A stretch of 64,000 nt of DNA from Linum tenue (lineage: Eukaryota; Streptophyta; Magnoliopsida; Malpighiales; Linaceae), in assembly GCA_946122785.1 (NCBI GenBank), contig CAMGYJ010000008.1:21849475-21913474 (forward strand). Direction: 5' to 3'. Under the pieces are notes generated by a model. That model made no database searches, was not told the DNA's origin, and worked only from the letters and a program-made list of their open reading frames with translations. This document shows positions 54,049-64,000 of this stretch, piece after piece. The position numbers and the translations under genes are program-made. Position 1 is the stretch's first letter; every line of letters begins with the position of its first letter.

Positions 54049-57000
54049 ATTCATTTTTTTCAGAATAATAAAGGTGGTAACATCTGGTACTTAGACTCTG
54101 GATGCTCTCACCACATGACTGGTAACAAAACTCTTTTCACTTATCCTAATCCTAAAAGAGGAGGTAAAGTCTTTTATGGTAATAACAACTGTGCTTCAGT
54201 GGTTGGAAAAGGCACTATTAGCAGTAATTCTTCACTGGTTATAGAAGATGTTCTTTATGTAGAAGGATTAAAACACAACCTGCTATCCATTAGTTAGATT
54301 TGTGGCTCTACATATCGTGTTACTTTTGATCCATTATGCTGCAAGATTGAAAGAATATCTGATAATGCTGTGATCTTTGAAGGGAAGAAAGTCAATAATG
54401 TGTACACAGTAGACCTTTCAACACTAGACCTCACAGAAAACATATGTCTAAGTTCTATGACTGAATCTGCAGTCACTTGGCATAGAAAACTAGGGCATAT
54501 GAGCCTTTCTCGCATGACCAAACTTTCCAAACACAATCTGGTTAGAGGATTACCTAAGATAAAACTCTCAGAAAACTTCACTTGTGAAGCATGCATACTA
54601 GGAAAACACTATAAAAAGTCTTTTAAAAGCAAACAAGACATCACCTCCTCTGCAATATTTGATCTTCTGCATATGGACTTGTTTGGTCCAACTAATGTCC
54701 AAAGCTTAGGAGGAAAATCATATGTGCTAGTGATAGTTGATGATTTTTCCAGATTCACATGGGTTTATTTTCTATCTTCTAAAGATGAAGCATTCTCTAA
54801 ATTCAAGTCCTTTGTGCTTCTAATGAAAAATCAATTTGACTGTTTTGTTAAAAGCATCAGAAGTGATAATGGTGGAGAATTCTTAAATGATAACTTTTAC
54901 TACTTCTGTGATCACTATGGTATTCTTCACACTTTCTCTGCCCCTAGAACTCCACAACGAAATGGAGTTGTAGAGAGGAAGAACAGATCTCTCATTGAAA
55001 CTGCCAGAACCATGCTTCTTAAATATGATTGTCCTAAATTCCTTTGGGCAGAAGCAGTAAGTACTGCATGTTATGTGTTAAATCGTACCACCATTAGAAA
55101 AACTATCAACAAAACTCCTTATGAAATACTGAAAGGAAAAGCTCCTAAATTGAAATACTTTCAGCCATTTGGCTCAAAATGCTATATCCTGAATACTAAA
55201 GATCAACTAGGAAAGTTTGATGCAAAATCTGATATAGCTATCTTTCTTGGATACTCTAGTAAAAGTCAGGCATACAGAGTTTTCAATAAGAAATCAAGAA
55301 AGGTTAAGGAGTCTGTCCATATTAAGTTTGACTCATCTGAGTCTCCACTTCCTTTAAAGTCTGATATAAATGACTATGATTTTCTTCCTATTGTCCCCTT
55401 TCTTGAGACAGGTAATTCATCAAACCCTCAGAATTCTGAGGAAACAAACCCCTCTCCTCAAGCATCTTCTGAAGAGGTAAGTATTTCTGAGGATCCAGAA
55501 GCTCCTGCTCATATCAAGAAGAGACACCCTCCATCTCTGATCATAGGTAACATATCTGATCCTATCCAAACCAGAGGTAAGTACACTCATGGCCAGTATG
55601 CCTTCGTTTCATTACTTGAACCTAAAAGCTATAAGGAAGCCATTCTTGATGAAGAATGGTTACTTGCCATGCAAGAGGAACTGTCCCATTTCATCAGATT
55701 AAAGGTCTGGGAATTGGTTCCTAGACCTGTAAACTCTTTAGTCATTGGCACAAAATGGATTTTTAGGAACAAGTCTGATGAACTAGGTTTCATTATTAAG
55801 AACAAAGCTAGACTCGTTGCCCAGGGATACAGTCAGGAAGAAGGGATTGACTATGATGAATCATTTGCTCCTGTAGCTAGACTAGAATCAATTAGACTTC
55901 TATGTGCCTATGCAAGTCTTATGAATTTTAAACTATATCAAATGGATGTGAAAACCGCCTTCTTAAATGGTGAAATTAAAGAAGATGTGTATGTTGTACA
56001 ACCTCCAGGATTTGTTGACTTTGAGTTTCCTGACCATGTTTTTAAACTCTCCAAAGCCCTTTATGGTCTCAAACAAGCTCCCAGAGCTTGGTATGACAAA
56101 TTAACCTCATTTCTCATCTCTCAAGGGTTCTGGCAAGGTGGAGTTGACAAAACTCTTTTCATAAAAAGAAAAAGCAATCATTCCTTGATAGTCCAAGTGT
56201 ATGTAGATGACATTGTCTTTGGAAGTACTGATCCAAATATGTGTAATGAATTCTGTTCCTCTATGAAAAGCCAGTTTGAAATGAGCTTAATCGGTGAATT
56301 ATCCTTCTTTCTTGGTTTGCAAATTAATCAAACTAAGTCTGGAATTTTTATTCATCAAACCAAGTACCTACAGTCTATGTTATCAAAATTTGACTTGTTA
56401 AATGTGAAACCAAGTAAAACACCTATTGCATCAAATACTCATCTAGATCATGATATAAATGGCCAATCAGTATGTGAGAAAAAATACAGAGGCATGATAG
56501 GCTCTCTATTGTATTTAACTGCTAGCAGACCTGACATACAGTTCAGTGTCTGCTTGTGTGCATTTCAGAGTCAACCTAAAGAAAGTCATCTAAGTGCTGT
56601 AAAAAGAATATTTAGGTATCTCAAAGGCTCACATGATCTAGGACTATGGTATCCAAAATCTGGAACTTTATCTCTGATAGGCTATTCAGACTCTGATTTT
56701 GCTGGAAGCATCACTGACAGAAAAAGTACTAGTGGATATTGTCAATTTTTTGGAGGGTCTTTAGTATCTTGGTCTAGTAAAAAGCAAGGGTCAGTTGCCT
56801 TATCAACAGCTGAAGCAGAGTACATGGCTGCTGGCAGCTGCTGTACACAAATCCTATGGTTGAAATCTCAACTGGCTGACTATGGATTCTGTCTTAATAA
56901 AATTCCTATTCTGTGTGACAATACAAGTGCAATCTGCATGTCCAAGAATCCTGTTCAACATAGTAGAACTAAACACATTGAAGTCAAACATCATTTCATT

Positions 57001-57159
57001 AGAGACATAATTCAGGCTGGTCATATTGAATTAAATTTCATACCTACAGATTTTCAAATTGCTGACATTTTTACAAAAGCTTTACCCTCTGAAAAATTCA
57101 TTAAACTTTGTGATGAACTTGGACTACAGTCCCTGCACTCTATTCAAAATGGTCAATAA
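54049..57159 (+). pseudogene. pol: Sirevirus pol (copy 2)
   Basis: As copy 1, with TAG at 54295-54297 after HNLLSIS. Two differences are visible: VYVVQPPG in place of VYVEQPPG in the reverse transcriptase, and NEFCSS in place of NEFCFS shortly after [14 protein letters not shown] is the common form in copia elements, so the E-to-V change is probably derived here. Confidence 0.9.
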
Positions 57160-57419
57160 TCCAGGTACTATCCTTCCTCATTCCAGCTTTAATTTTAATA
57201 AAGTCAGTATTTATGATTGCTTTCATGTTCTGAATGCCTGTGTGTACATGAACCTGCTGTTTAAGTTCCCTGTGCCTTGAAAAGCTGCTTGCTATTGACT
57301 GCTGATCTTAGTAGTTTTCCCATGCTATGTTGGCAACTCTTAGTATTCTTAAGTTTTAGTATTTATATCCTGCCCATTCTCTCCTCTCTTCCTACACCTT
57401 TTCGTTCCAAAATCTCACC

Positions 57420-58562
57420 ATGACAAAGCTTTTCACATCCTCCAATATCCCTGGTGCCATTGTCACCTATGTTGGGAGAACTTTCAATGAACCCATTGAG
57501 TTTAATCTCCATAGATTCAAGGAATTCTTTGCCCACCGCAAGCTTTCAGACCCTATAGCTCTTGACCTCTATGAATTCAAAGCCTCTGGCATCGATATTT
57601 CACCCTTCATTAGGAATCTTGGATGGGAATTCCTTCTCCATTATCCTCCTCTTGCTGCTTGTCCTTTGCCAGTCAAAACATTCTATGCAAATCTTGATTG
57701 CCAAGGTATCATCACCAGAAAACTTACTACCCTGGTCAATGGATACTTCATCTCTCTCACTGCTGAGGCCATTGGTGTCCTGCTGAATCTTCCTATTGAT
57801 GGACCTCTTCCTCTTGCTCATGAGGATGAATTCCTCTTCTATGACTTTGATTATGAAGTTGAATACTCTCGCATCACTCAGCGACGAGTTGCTGCCAATG
57901 AAGTAATCACTTTTGCAGATCTGAACCCCTCTCTTCGCACTCTTCACTATTTCATAACTCACCTCTTCCTTCCTCGTGCTCATGGGCTTAATATTGTCAC
58001 CAAAATTGATCTCTGGGTTCTCTCAAATGCTCTGACCGGGAGGAAATTAGATTATTCACAACTTCTTTTTGGCTCCCTGGTTCGAAATGCTGATGCTCAC
58101 CTTGATGGTCGTCTTCCTTATGGAGGATTCATCACCCTGTTGTTGTCCAACCTTGGTCTATCCCTCGATGGGTACTCCTCTGTTGACACCTCAGTCTTTG
58201 TTCCTGCCCTTACTGTCTTAAACTACCTAGGGGTTGACCCTCAGCCTTCGAAAGGGGGAGGATCATTCGACCCAGCTGCGGTCAAACTCACAAAACATAA
58301 ATCTAAAACCCTGCAACTTGGTGAGTCATCTTCCATCCGCAAAAATCTGATCATTTCCTTTGAAGAAGAAGAAGCTGAACTTGAGCCTGAAACTATATCT
58401 GAAGAGGAAATCCGCCAGTTTGCTGAAGATCTTGAGAAGGAGATGATGGCTGTGTCTGGAACTCAGGGGGAGAATGCTATGGAAGAGGATGCTGATAACG
58501 TGATGGAAGGAGACGCTGGGACTCAGGGGGAGCCAAAAGAAAACTCTGTCCCAAAAGATTAA
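57420..58562 (+). CDS. Extra ORF after pol (copy 2)
   Basis: 380 residues, apparently identical to 29721-30863. An open frame kept in both copies, next to a pol with a stop, fits recent insertion. See the copy 1 entry for domain reasoning. Confidence 0.75.
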   Translation: MTKLFTSSNIPGAIVTYVGRTFNEPIEFNLHRFKEFFAHRKLSDPIALDLYEFKASGIDISPFIRNLGWEFLLHYPPLAACPLPVKTFYANLDCQGIITRKLTTLVNGYFISLTAEAIGVLLNLPIDGPLPLAHEDEFLFYDFDYEVEYSRITQRRVAANEVITFADLNPSLRTLHYFITHLFLPRAHGLNIVTKIDLWVLSNALTGRKLDYSQLLFGSLVRNADAHLDGRLPYGGFITLLLSNLGLSLDGYSSVDTSVFVPALTVLNYLGVDPQPSKGGGSFDPAAVKLTKHKSKTLQLGESSSIRKNLIISFEEEEAELEPETISEEEIRQFAEDLEKEMMAVSGTQGENAMEEDADNVMEGDAGTQGEPKENSVPKD

Positions 58563-59602
58563 AAGAAATACCCATAAAACAAAAACTGTCTGAACTGTTT
58601 GCTTCATGTCACTTGTTTGAAAGACCATAATGGCCTATATTAGCTTTCTTGTTTGCTGCATATTGCTGGGTTGAAAGACCATAAAGGTCTATGCTTGTCC
58701 TTATTGTACCTTGTCGTTGCCGTTGAATAAAAGGGATCATAATGATCTATAAATAAATGTGGTGAATGTGACTGACAATGCTAAATACACTCTGCAGAAT
58801 GAAGTATTATTATGATTCTTGCTAATGTGTGTATCATTGACTATAGATGCCTTCCTTGTTCGTCTTGACTGAGATAACTTGAGATAGCTGTCTGTCTAGT
58901 TTGTGTTAGAAGGTCCATCTGAAAAAGGTGAATGGGTGTTGATGATACAGGAATGAGAGCTTGATCGCAGGGGGAGATTGTTGGGCCACTGGCCCATGGT
59001 TGTCTCGAAATAAACTAAGGCACAAGCCCACACCTATGAGCCCAAGATGATTCTCGGCCAACTTCGAGACAGACAAAGGCGTCATCGCTTTCATTCCATC
59101 TTCATCTATCATACACCAAAAGAAAAACCAAAGTCAAGAAAAACCACAGGCGAACAGCATCGGAATCCATTCCCTTCACTGGCAACGGTCATGACGATTA
59201 AAGAAGAGAGAGAGGAGGAAAGGATCGGAAGTCTACTTAAAGGCGACTCAAAGAAGGAATTCGTTGACGGTTTCCCTGATCTCAGTAAGAACAGGTTTGT
59301 TCTTTGGGAGATCTTGGATTGGGTTCGGTCTCGTTGTGTCTGGTGGAACTAGGGTTGGGGCTTTTAGCCAGGAACTCTAGTTCTACTGGGCGTGGCTCCT
59401 TCTTCTTGCTCTTCTTCTCTTTACTGTGTTGCTCGGTCATTAGGGCCTATTAGGTTCTGTTATAAAATTAGGGTTGAACTCCAATTTGTTTCAGCTTGAG
59501 AATCAACTGGAATCTTTTCTTCCTTCAGATTGTCCGAATAATAAACAAGAACTGTGGTAGATTAATTTGTGTGTGAATGAATCAAGACATAGTTAAATAA
59601 CA

Positions 59603-60497
59603 TCTACATCGTCGATGCACTTCTCCTCCGTTGCCCCAACCAAGCGCTTCCATCTCTGCCCCGAATGTCGGGCGAGGAAATAGGCAACTGGTCGACCATC
59701 TTAAGGATTTTTTCGGTTATGACAGGGGAAGATGATATTGAAAATTAGGGTTCGATTCAAAGGCCCGACCCCGCCGCTTAATCTTTTGTCAAGTGAATTT
59801 GGGGATGAACTGTGAGGAGCAATCAAGGTCCCAATCCAATTCAAAGCCCAAACTTTGCCCATCCATAATCCTCGTTCTCAGGCGGCAGTGATTGTTTGGT
59901 TGTTTTGAGGTTCGCTACTCACGGTGGGAAGTGAGAGTTTTGTGAAGAGAAGAAATCCTCTAGGAATAGCGGCGGAGGAAGCCAACAGAAGGAAGAGAGA
60001 AACTTAGATGTTTTGTTTTTAATCATCATTTTGATTCTTTGAATTATTTTTATAATATTGTTGAATTTCAAAATCTATTTTTTTCAAAATTTTATCTTAT
60101 TTTAAATTTTAATTAAATATATATTATATATGAATGACGTGACAAATATGTGTTTACCACTTTTTTGTCATGTCAACAAAAGTTAATATTATTTTGATCA
60201 TCATTAAGTCAACAATTATCTCTAATGGTCAACAAAAGCGTCAGGAATCAAATGTCACAAAGTATATGATACGATGAGATAGGATTTGAATATTGAATAA
60301 AATAGAACAAAAATGACATTTTGTTTATAGTTCGGGGGTCGTAGTGGTATTAGCCCAAACATTTTCCTTTGAAACTCATCATCTCGTTGCAGCTCTAACT
60401 CATCTCCCCGACCTCTGTTTCTCGATTCTCAACCTTAGTTTCTCTTTCGTTTGTTCAAATTTAAACCCTAGCTCTATCTAGGCATCTCTAGTTCAAC
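59603..60497. other. Right flank, possible 5' UTR, no gene recognised
   Basis: From 59778 the sequence is unique to the right contig. 59940-60010 is purine-rich, 60010-60200 is AT-rich. 60360-60480 is pyrimidine-rich and contains AAACCCTA (60463-60470), a telo-box-like motif common in plant 5' UTRs and promoters. I cannot find a following protein. Confidence 0.35.
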
Positions 60498-60607
60498 GAA
60501 GAAGAAGAAGAAGAAGAAGAAGAAGAAGAAGAAGAAGAAGAAGAAGAAGAAGAAGAAGAAGAAGAAGAAGAAGAAGAAGAAGAAGAAGAAGAAAGAAAAG
60601 TAGTCAA

Positions 60608-60638
<31 letters not shown>

Positions 60639-60664
60639 AAGAAGAAGAAGAAGAAGAAGAAGAA
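60498..60664 (+). repeat. Compound (GAA)n microsatellite
   Basis: About 32 GAA units (60498-60593), then GAAAAGTAGTCAATAA, then about 18 more GAA units (60611-60664) and again GAAAAGTAGTCAAT. The repeated trailing phrase shows duplication of one array with its flank. Poly-Ser/Phe frames on the other strand are artefacts of the repeat. Confidence 0.95.
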
Positions 60665-60679
60665 AGAAAAGTAGTCAAT

Positions 60680-61957
60680 GTTCAATCATTCAGTTAAAGG
60701 TCAAACAATCATCGAAAATACATCCATATTGCTGCGGCTAAGCGATACTGATCAGTTCACGGGATGATTGCGGTTGCATCCGTCGAAGTAAGCATGATTG
60801 TCCTAGGAAGAATCATGCAAAGATAAATATAATGACGAGGAAGAATCTTGGAGATTTTGAACAACCCTAATCATTAGGCAGAATTACGCAATGATCATTA
60901 ATCAGATTCCGAATCATAATTAAGATTACACGTACCCCATACAACTTTCTAGTTTCTACCACCAGGTCGCGCTTAATCTGGTTCCAAACTTCAGCTTTAA
61001 GATAGAAGAAATAGAAAGTTACAGCTCAATGGAAACAAAACACCCTATACTTTCTAGGGTGCATGCACATATCTATCAAATTAAACTTAGCTTGATGATG
61101 GTGAGGTTGGTGGTGATGATGATATCGGTAGAGAAGGTTACCCTTGAGTCCCTATAGGACTGTAAGCATTTAGAGTAACAATAGAAGAAAAAAAAATTAT
61201 GAGAACAATAGAAATATCTATTGGTTAATTCGTAACGTATGACTATCAAATTGGAGCACTTGTTAATGTTACAGAGCATACCACTTGACATGTGCTACTT
61301 TTGCCCTTGCCAGTCACATTATATTTCTTGGTGATGCATTTTGTAACTTTTTTTCTTCATACGACCCTAGCATGATTGTGAAAGGGAATGTACTATATAT
61401 TCCACGTGCAATAAAGGAATCTCTAAAGAACGTGGAGAAGCTAGGACAGGTTGTTTGGGAAAGGGTTGCGTACGAAGCAGATTTAACTTGCCACATAAAG
61501 CTCCCATGACAATGACGAGCAATCAAGTCCTGTTGTAGCATACCACACCCTTTCATGTTCCACATCGAGCTTTGAAGAGAGGAACACGAATGAGGATATG
61601 CAATATGATCTCATAAAAACCTTGCATGGTAACTTGCTCTCAAATTTGTGCTTCAAGAAGAGGATGAAATAGCGAGAGAAGAAGTTGTGGAGGATAAATC
61701 AGAGAGCAGAGAAGAGGGAGCTCTTGATTTATCCTAAGGGGGAGGAGCCTCATGTCGAAGAAGGATGGAAGTTGAAGAAGCAATGATGTCCTAAACAACA
61801 GATGAGGTCGAGGTGGTTGAGGCTTCTACAAGCCCAGATTCATATAAGATATCTCCACCTGACCTTGATGAGCTTCTAGAGAGAGAAGAACCCCTTTGTA
61901 ACTTATCTTTGCCAGACCAAGGCCACAATATCATCGCTCCCTCTTGATGGATGTTAT
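60680..61957. other. Unassigned region with decayed protein-like frames
   Basis: A 74-residue plus-strand frame at 61285-61509 (MTCATFALASH to CHIKLP) has no family I know. From 61600 to 61945 several acidic stretches are open between stops (DEIAREEVVEDKSESREEG, then SPPDLDELLEREEPLCNL), resembling a decayed coding region. I see no splice pattern that joins them. Confidence 0.25.
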
Positions 61958-62270
61958 CAGTGGCGGATCCGGGAATTTTAAATAGGGGTCATGATAGTTG
62001 CAGAGAAACCGAAGACCACTTTTTCTTTTGATATTCTTTTTATGGAGAGGTAATAAAATGGCATCTTTAGCAAGATTGTTCAGGCATGGCCAGCTAACTG
62101 CCAAGATTTCTTGGAGCTGGACAGTGGGCATTTCGCAGCTCTATTGTTTTTCGAGGCTTGGTCGTCGTATTAATCAAGTTCGAGCTATAAAAGACACTCT
62201 AATTACCGAAAAAAATGAGGTCATCATTTACAAAATAAAAGTCATTGCCGTGCGGTCTGGACGGTAGGGC
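61958..62270. mobile_element. hAT-type end or fragment
   Basis: CAGTGGCGGATCCGGG at 61958 is the typical start of plant hAT elements and resembles the inverted end at 21127. No matching right end or target-site duplication was found within the window, so the extent is uncertain. Confidence 0.4.
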
Positions 62271-62779
62271 TTCCCCTTTACCATTTTTGAAGCACAATTT
62301 CGAAACTCGTTCTTAAATCTTCACAAGCATATGCCCGATATTTGGGGGAATGGATCAGGTCAGTAACCTTATGGTGAGTAACCATGAGTAACCCGTCCAC
62401 ATCAGCATGACATCAGCATCCTCTCTCTCATGGAAAGCCTTTAATTTTTCCCTCTTTAATCTTTGGCGGACGATTTCTCGCTCATTTTAGGTCGAAATTT
62501 AATTTTTTTTGCACAGTTAGATAAGATTAATTGTGCTCTTCAAAATGATATCCACTTTAATATATTTTTCGAACAAAAAAAATTGTGCCATTTTTTACCA
62601 GCCTATACCATATGGTATTGACTGGTATTGAAATAAAAGCATACCTATGTTTTGAAAAACGTACCATGGTGGTATGAACAAACCAATACTGTAGGATGGT
62701 TAAATACATGATAGTAGAAGTATATTAATTGTAATTTACGACTTTTAACATTGTATACCACACAATACCACCCTGGTAC
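62271..62779. other. AT-rich sequence with ACCATATGGT-type words
   Basis: No gene is seen. Short inverted words ATACCATATGGTAT and GGTATTG lead into the tandem repeat that follows. Confidence 0.4.
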
Positions 62780-63099
62780 GGGGTGGTATTGTATGGTATT
62801 GTGTGGTATTTTTTGATCCTGTAATTGTTCACCCAGAAATTTGTAGATCCAATAGATCATGATGAACTCGTCCCTTCTGTGCAAACGTTTTCAAAAACGA
62901 ATTAAAAACGAAGAAAATACCATACAATACCACCCCGCCGGGGTGGTATTGTATGGTATTGTGTGGTATTTTTTGGTCCTGTAATTTGTTCACCCAGAAA
63001 TTTATAGATCTAGTAGATCATGATGAACTCATCCCTGCTGTGCAAACGTTTTCAAAAACGAATTAAAACGAAGAAGATACCATATGGTATGCAGTTGGT
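62780..63099. repeat. 160-bp tandem repeat, two units, with palindromes
   Basis: Unit starts GGGGTGGTATTGTATGGTAT at 62780 and 62940 and continues through TTCACCCAGAAATTT and AACGTTTTCAAAAACGAATT. The join between units (62917-62959) is a perfect inverted repeat of 20 bases on each arm with a 3-base centre. A looser version lies at 62755-62810. Confidence 0.85.
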
Positions 63100-63581
63100 A
63101 CCGAGAGGCCAGAATTTTTTTTCCTAAAAAAATATTGAAAATTGATCTCATTTTGTAGAGCACAGTGAACTCGTTCCATCTGTGCAAAAAAAATTAAAAT
63201 CCGAGTTAAAACGAAAAAGATATGAGTCAATTAAGAAAGCTAGTGAAAATAAAAATAGCCTTTAATTCTCCATCCTTAGATCTGGATTTTCTAAATGAAG
63301 GGTCCAGATTTGGTTATTGATGGGTGCATAACCCATGGTTATGCACCCTATCTTGAGCCGATATTTGGCCGTAAGATTTTTCGTCATCATCCATATATTT
63401 GATATATTTAAAAAATTTCTCCAATTAGTTAGTTGTTTTAAATTTCTGAAGTTAGGGTTGTAACTTATATTTTATTTTTCTAGAACGAAATTTCAGAAAT
63501 TTTGTCCTTATTCATATTTTAGATAGGTTAACATAATTCATCTACTATTTGGATGTTCTAAATTTCAAGTTATGGTTACTG
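63100..63581. other. AT-rich sequence with a 27-base palindrome
   Basis: 63322-63348 reads GGGTGCATAACC, CAT, GGTTATGCACCC: a perfect 12-base stem with a 3-base centre. Otherwise no feature is seen. Confidence 0.5.
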
Positions 63582-63850
63582 TTGAGTTATGTAACTGGGC
63601 TTAAGCCCATACGATTAATGTACATAGTGTTGGCCTATAGTCAAGCCCTAGGCCGATCCCATCATCTCTCGGCTAGGGTTAGAGAACTCTATTTATTGTA
63701 ACTTGTAACCTGAACATGAGGCTAGTGAATACGTTGACAGCTTCGGCCGTGGACTAGTCTTGATCACACTGATCAAGGAAACCACATAAATCTCCGTCTC
63801 AGTTTCGTTTCTGTTCCTAGAACTATCTGCTCCGATCATAGCTCTTAACA
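63582..63850 (+). repeat. 5' LTR of a second Ty1/copia element
   Basis: 269 bases from TGTTGAGTTATG to CTCTTAACA, directly followed by a primer site. A TATTTATTG box lies near 63690. The short LTR suggests the Ale/Retrofit side of Ty1/copia, which is inference only. The element runs off the window. Confidence 0.75.
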
Positions 63851-63862
63851 TGGTATCAGAGC
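63851..63862 (+). promoter_or_regulatory. Primer binding site (initiator tRNA-Met)
   Basis: TGGTATCAGAGC immediately after the LTR, as in the Sirevirus but with no spacer bases. Confidence 0.85.
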
Positions 63863-63870
63863 TCACCGTC

Positions 63871-64000
63871 ATGGATTCCGATCATATCACCACTAGATTG
63901 AACTCCAAGAATTACTCGCTTTGGGAATTCCAGTTTCGGGTCTTCATCGAGGGAAAAGGGTTTGCGGGGCTGCTTGATGGTTCCTCCCCGAGACCGATTT
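63871..64000 (+). CDS. gag: Ty1/copia gag, N-terminal part, cut by window end
   Basis: 43 residues from MDSDHITTRLNSKNYSLWEF through FRVFIEGKGFAGLLDG. The pattern L(N/D)..NY..W...F..F..G.G...L.G is the classic N-terminus of copia gag (Retrotran_gag_3 type). The frame is open at the window edge, so the rest cannot be judged. Confidence 0.8.
   Translation, partial: MDSDHITTRLNSKNYSLWEFQFRVFIEGKGFAGLLDGSSPRPI

Larger units (their letters stand above)
51747..59602 (+). mobile_element. Sirevirus-type Ty1/copia element (copy 2)
   Basis: Same insertion as 24048-31901: 5' LTR 51747-52370, primer site 52373-52385, CAGGGGGAG motifs at 58464, 58524 and 58968, 3' LTR 58979-59602 (both LTRs 624 bp here). 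It differs from copy 1 by only a few bases, including two amino-acid changes in pol. Confidence 0.92.
32178..59777. repeat. Copy 2 of the ~27.6-kb duplicated locus (collinear version)
   Basis: Matches 4478-32077 with offset ~27,700. It carries the whole LINE with both target-site duplications on the proper sides and both acyltransferase exons on one strand in order, so it represents the ancestral arrangement. Small differences from copy 1 include a 2-base loss near 32464, a 5-base gain near 33523, and many 1-base indels at 43590-45000. Confidence 0.92.

Noticed and set aside
4478..59777. Genuine recent tandem duplication of the locus
   Set aside because: Possible in principle, but the match ends exactly at the 100-N gap on both sides. 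Contig overlap or haplotype duplication is the simpler reading, left open for a read-depth test.
60488..60685. Poly-Phe/poly-Ser frame on the minus strand
   Set aside because: Direct translation of the GAA microsatellite.
1..64000. tRNA, rRNA or other structured RNA genes
   Set aside because: The only tRNA-related sequences I found are retrotransposon primer sites complementary to tRNA-Met. No cloverleaf or rRNA sequence was recognised by eye.

Overview
The window is nuclear DNA from a flowering plant, probably a eudicot. It is AT-rich intergenic sequence dominated by plant-type mobile elements: a Sirevirus-type Ty1/copia element primed by initiator tRNA-Met, a plant L1-type LINE with an RNase H domain, hAT and Mutator derivatives, and an unclassified 2.3-kb repeat called R here. 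One plant protein-coding gene is recognisable, a two-exon HXXXD (BAHD) acyltransferase most like omega-hydroxyacid/fatty-alcohol feruloyl transferases of suberin synthesis. No rRNA, tRNA or CRISPR array was seen. The species cannot be named from this sequence.

Layout. 1-4477 is left flank: a GGGT/ACCC-rich repeat, a hAT-type MITE (1371-2155), a Mutator-type MITE (2988-3434) and R fragments. 4478-32077 (copy 1) and 32178-59777 (copy 2) are the same ~27.6-kb locus, separated by exactly 100 Ns (32078-32177). The duplication stops exactly at the gap on both sides, so the simplest reading is that two overlapping contigs, perhaps two haplotypes, were placed end to end. 59778-64000 is right flank: a compound GAA microsatellite, a hAT end, a 160-bp tandem repeat with a perfect palindrome, and the start of another Ty1/copia element.

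Inside the locus, copy 2 has the collinear order. On the minus strand, acyltransferase exon 1 (49793-50230) is followed by a ~12-kb intron and exon 2 (36844-37716). The intron holds an R element carrying a full-length LINE (38296-45722, 17-bp target-site duplication) and a hAT element (47412-48824, 8-bp target-site duplication), the latter itself carrying a LINE fragment. A second, inverted R element lies beyond exon 2. The Sirevirus (51747-59602) lies ~1.5 kb upstream of the gene. In copy 1 a 9.0-kb segment (6678-15670) is inverted. This cuts the LINE within ORF2 and puts the two gene exons on opposite strands, so copy 1 cannot encode the enzyme.

Order of events inferred from nesting: R elements, then hAT and LINE insertions into R, then the inversion. 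The Sirevirus and its three in-frame stops are shared by both copies and so predate their divergence. Single-base indels cluster in different parts of the LINE in each copy, which suggests local consensus error as well as real decay.
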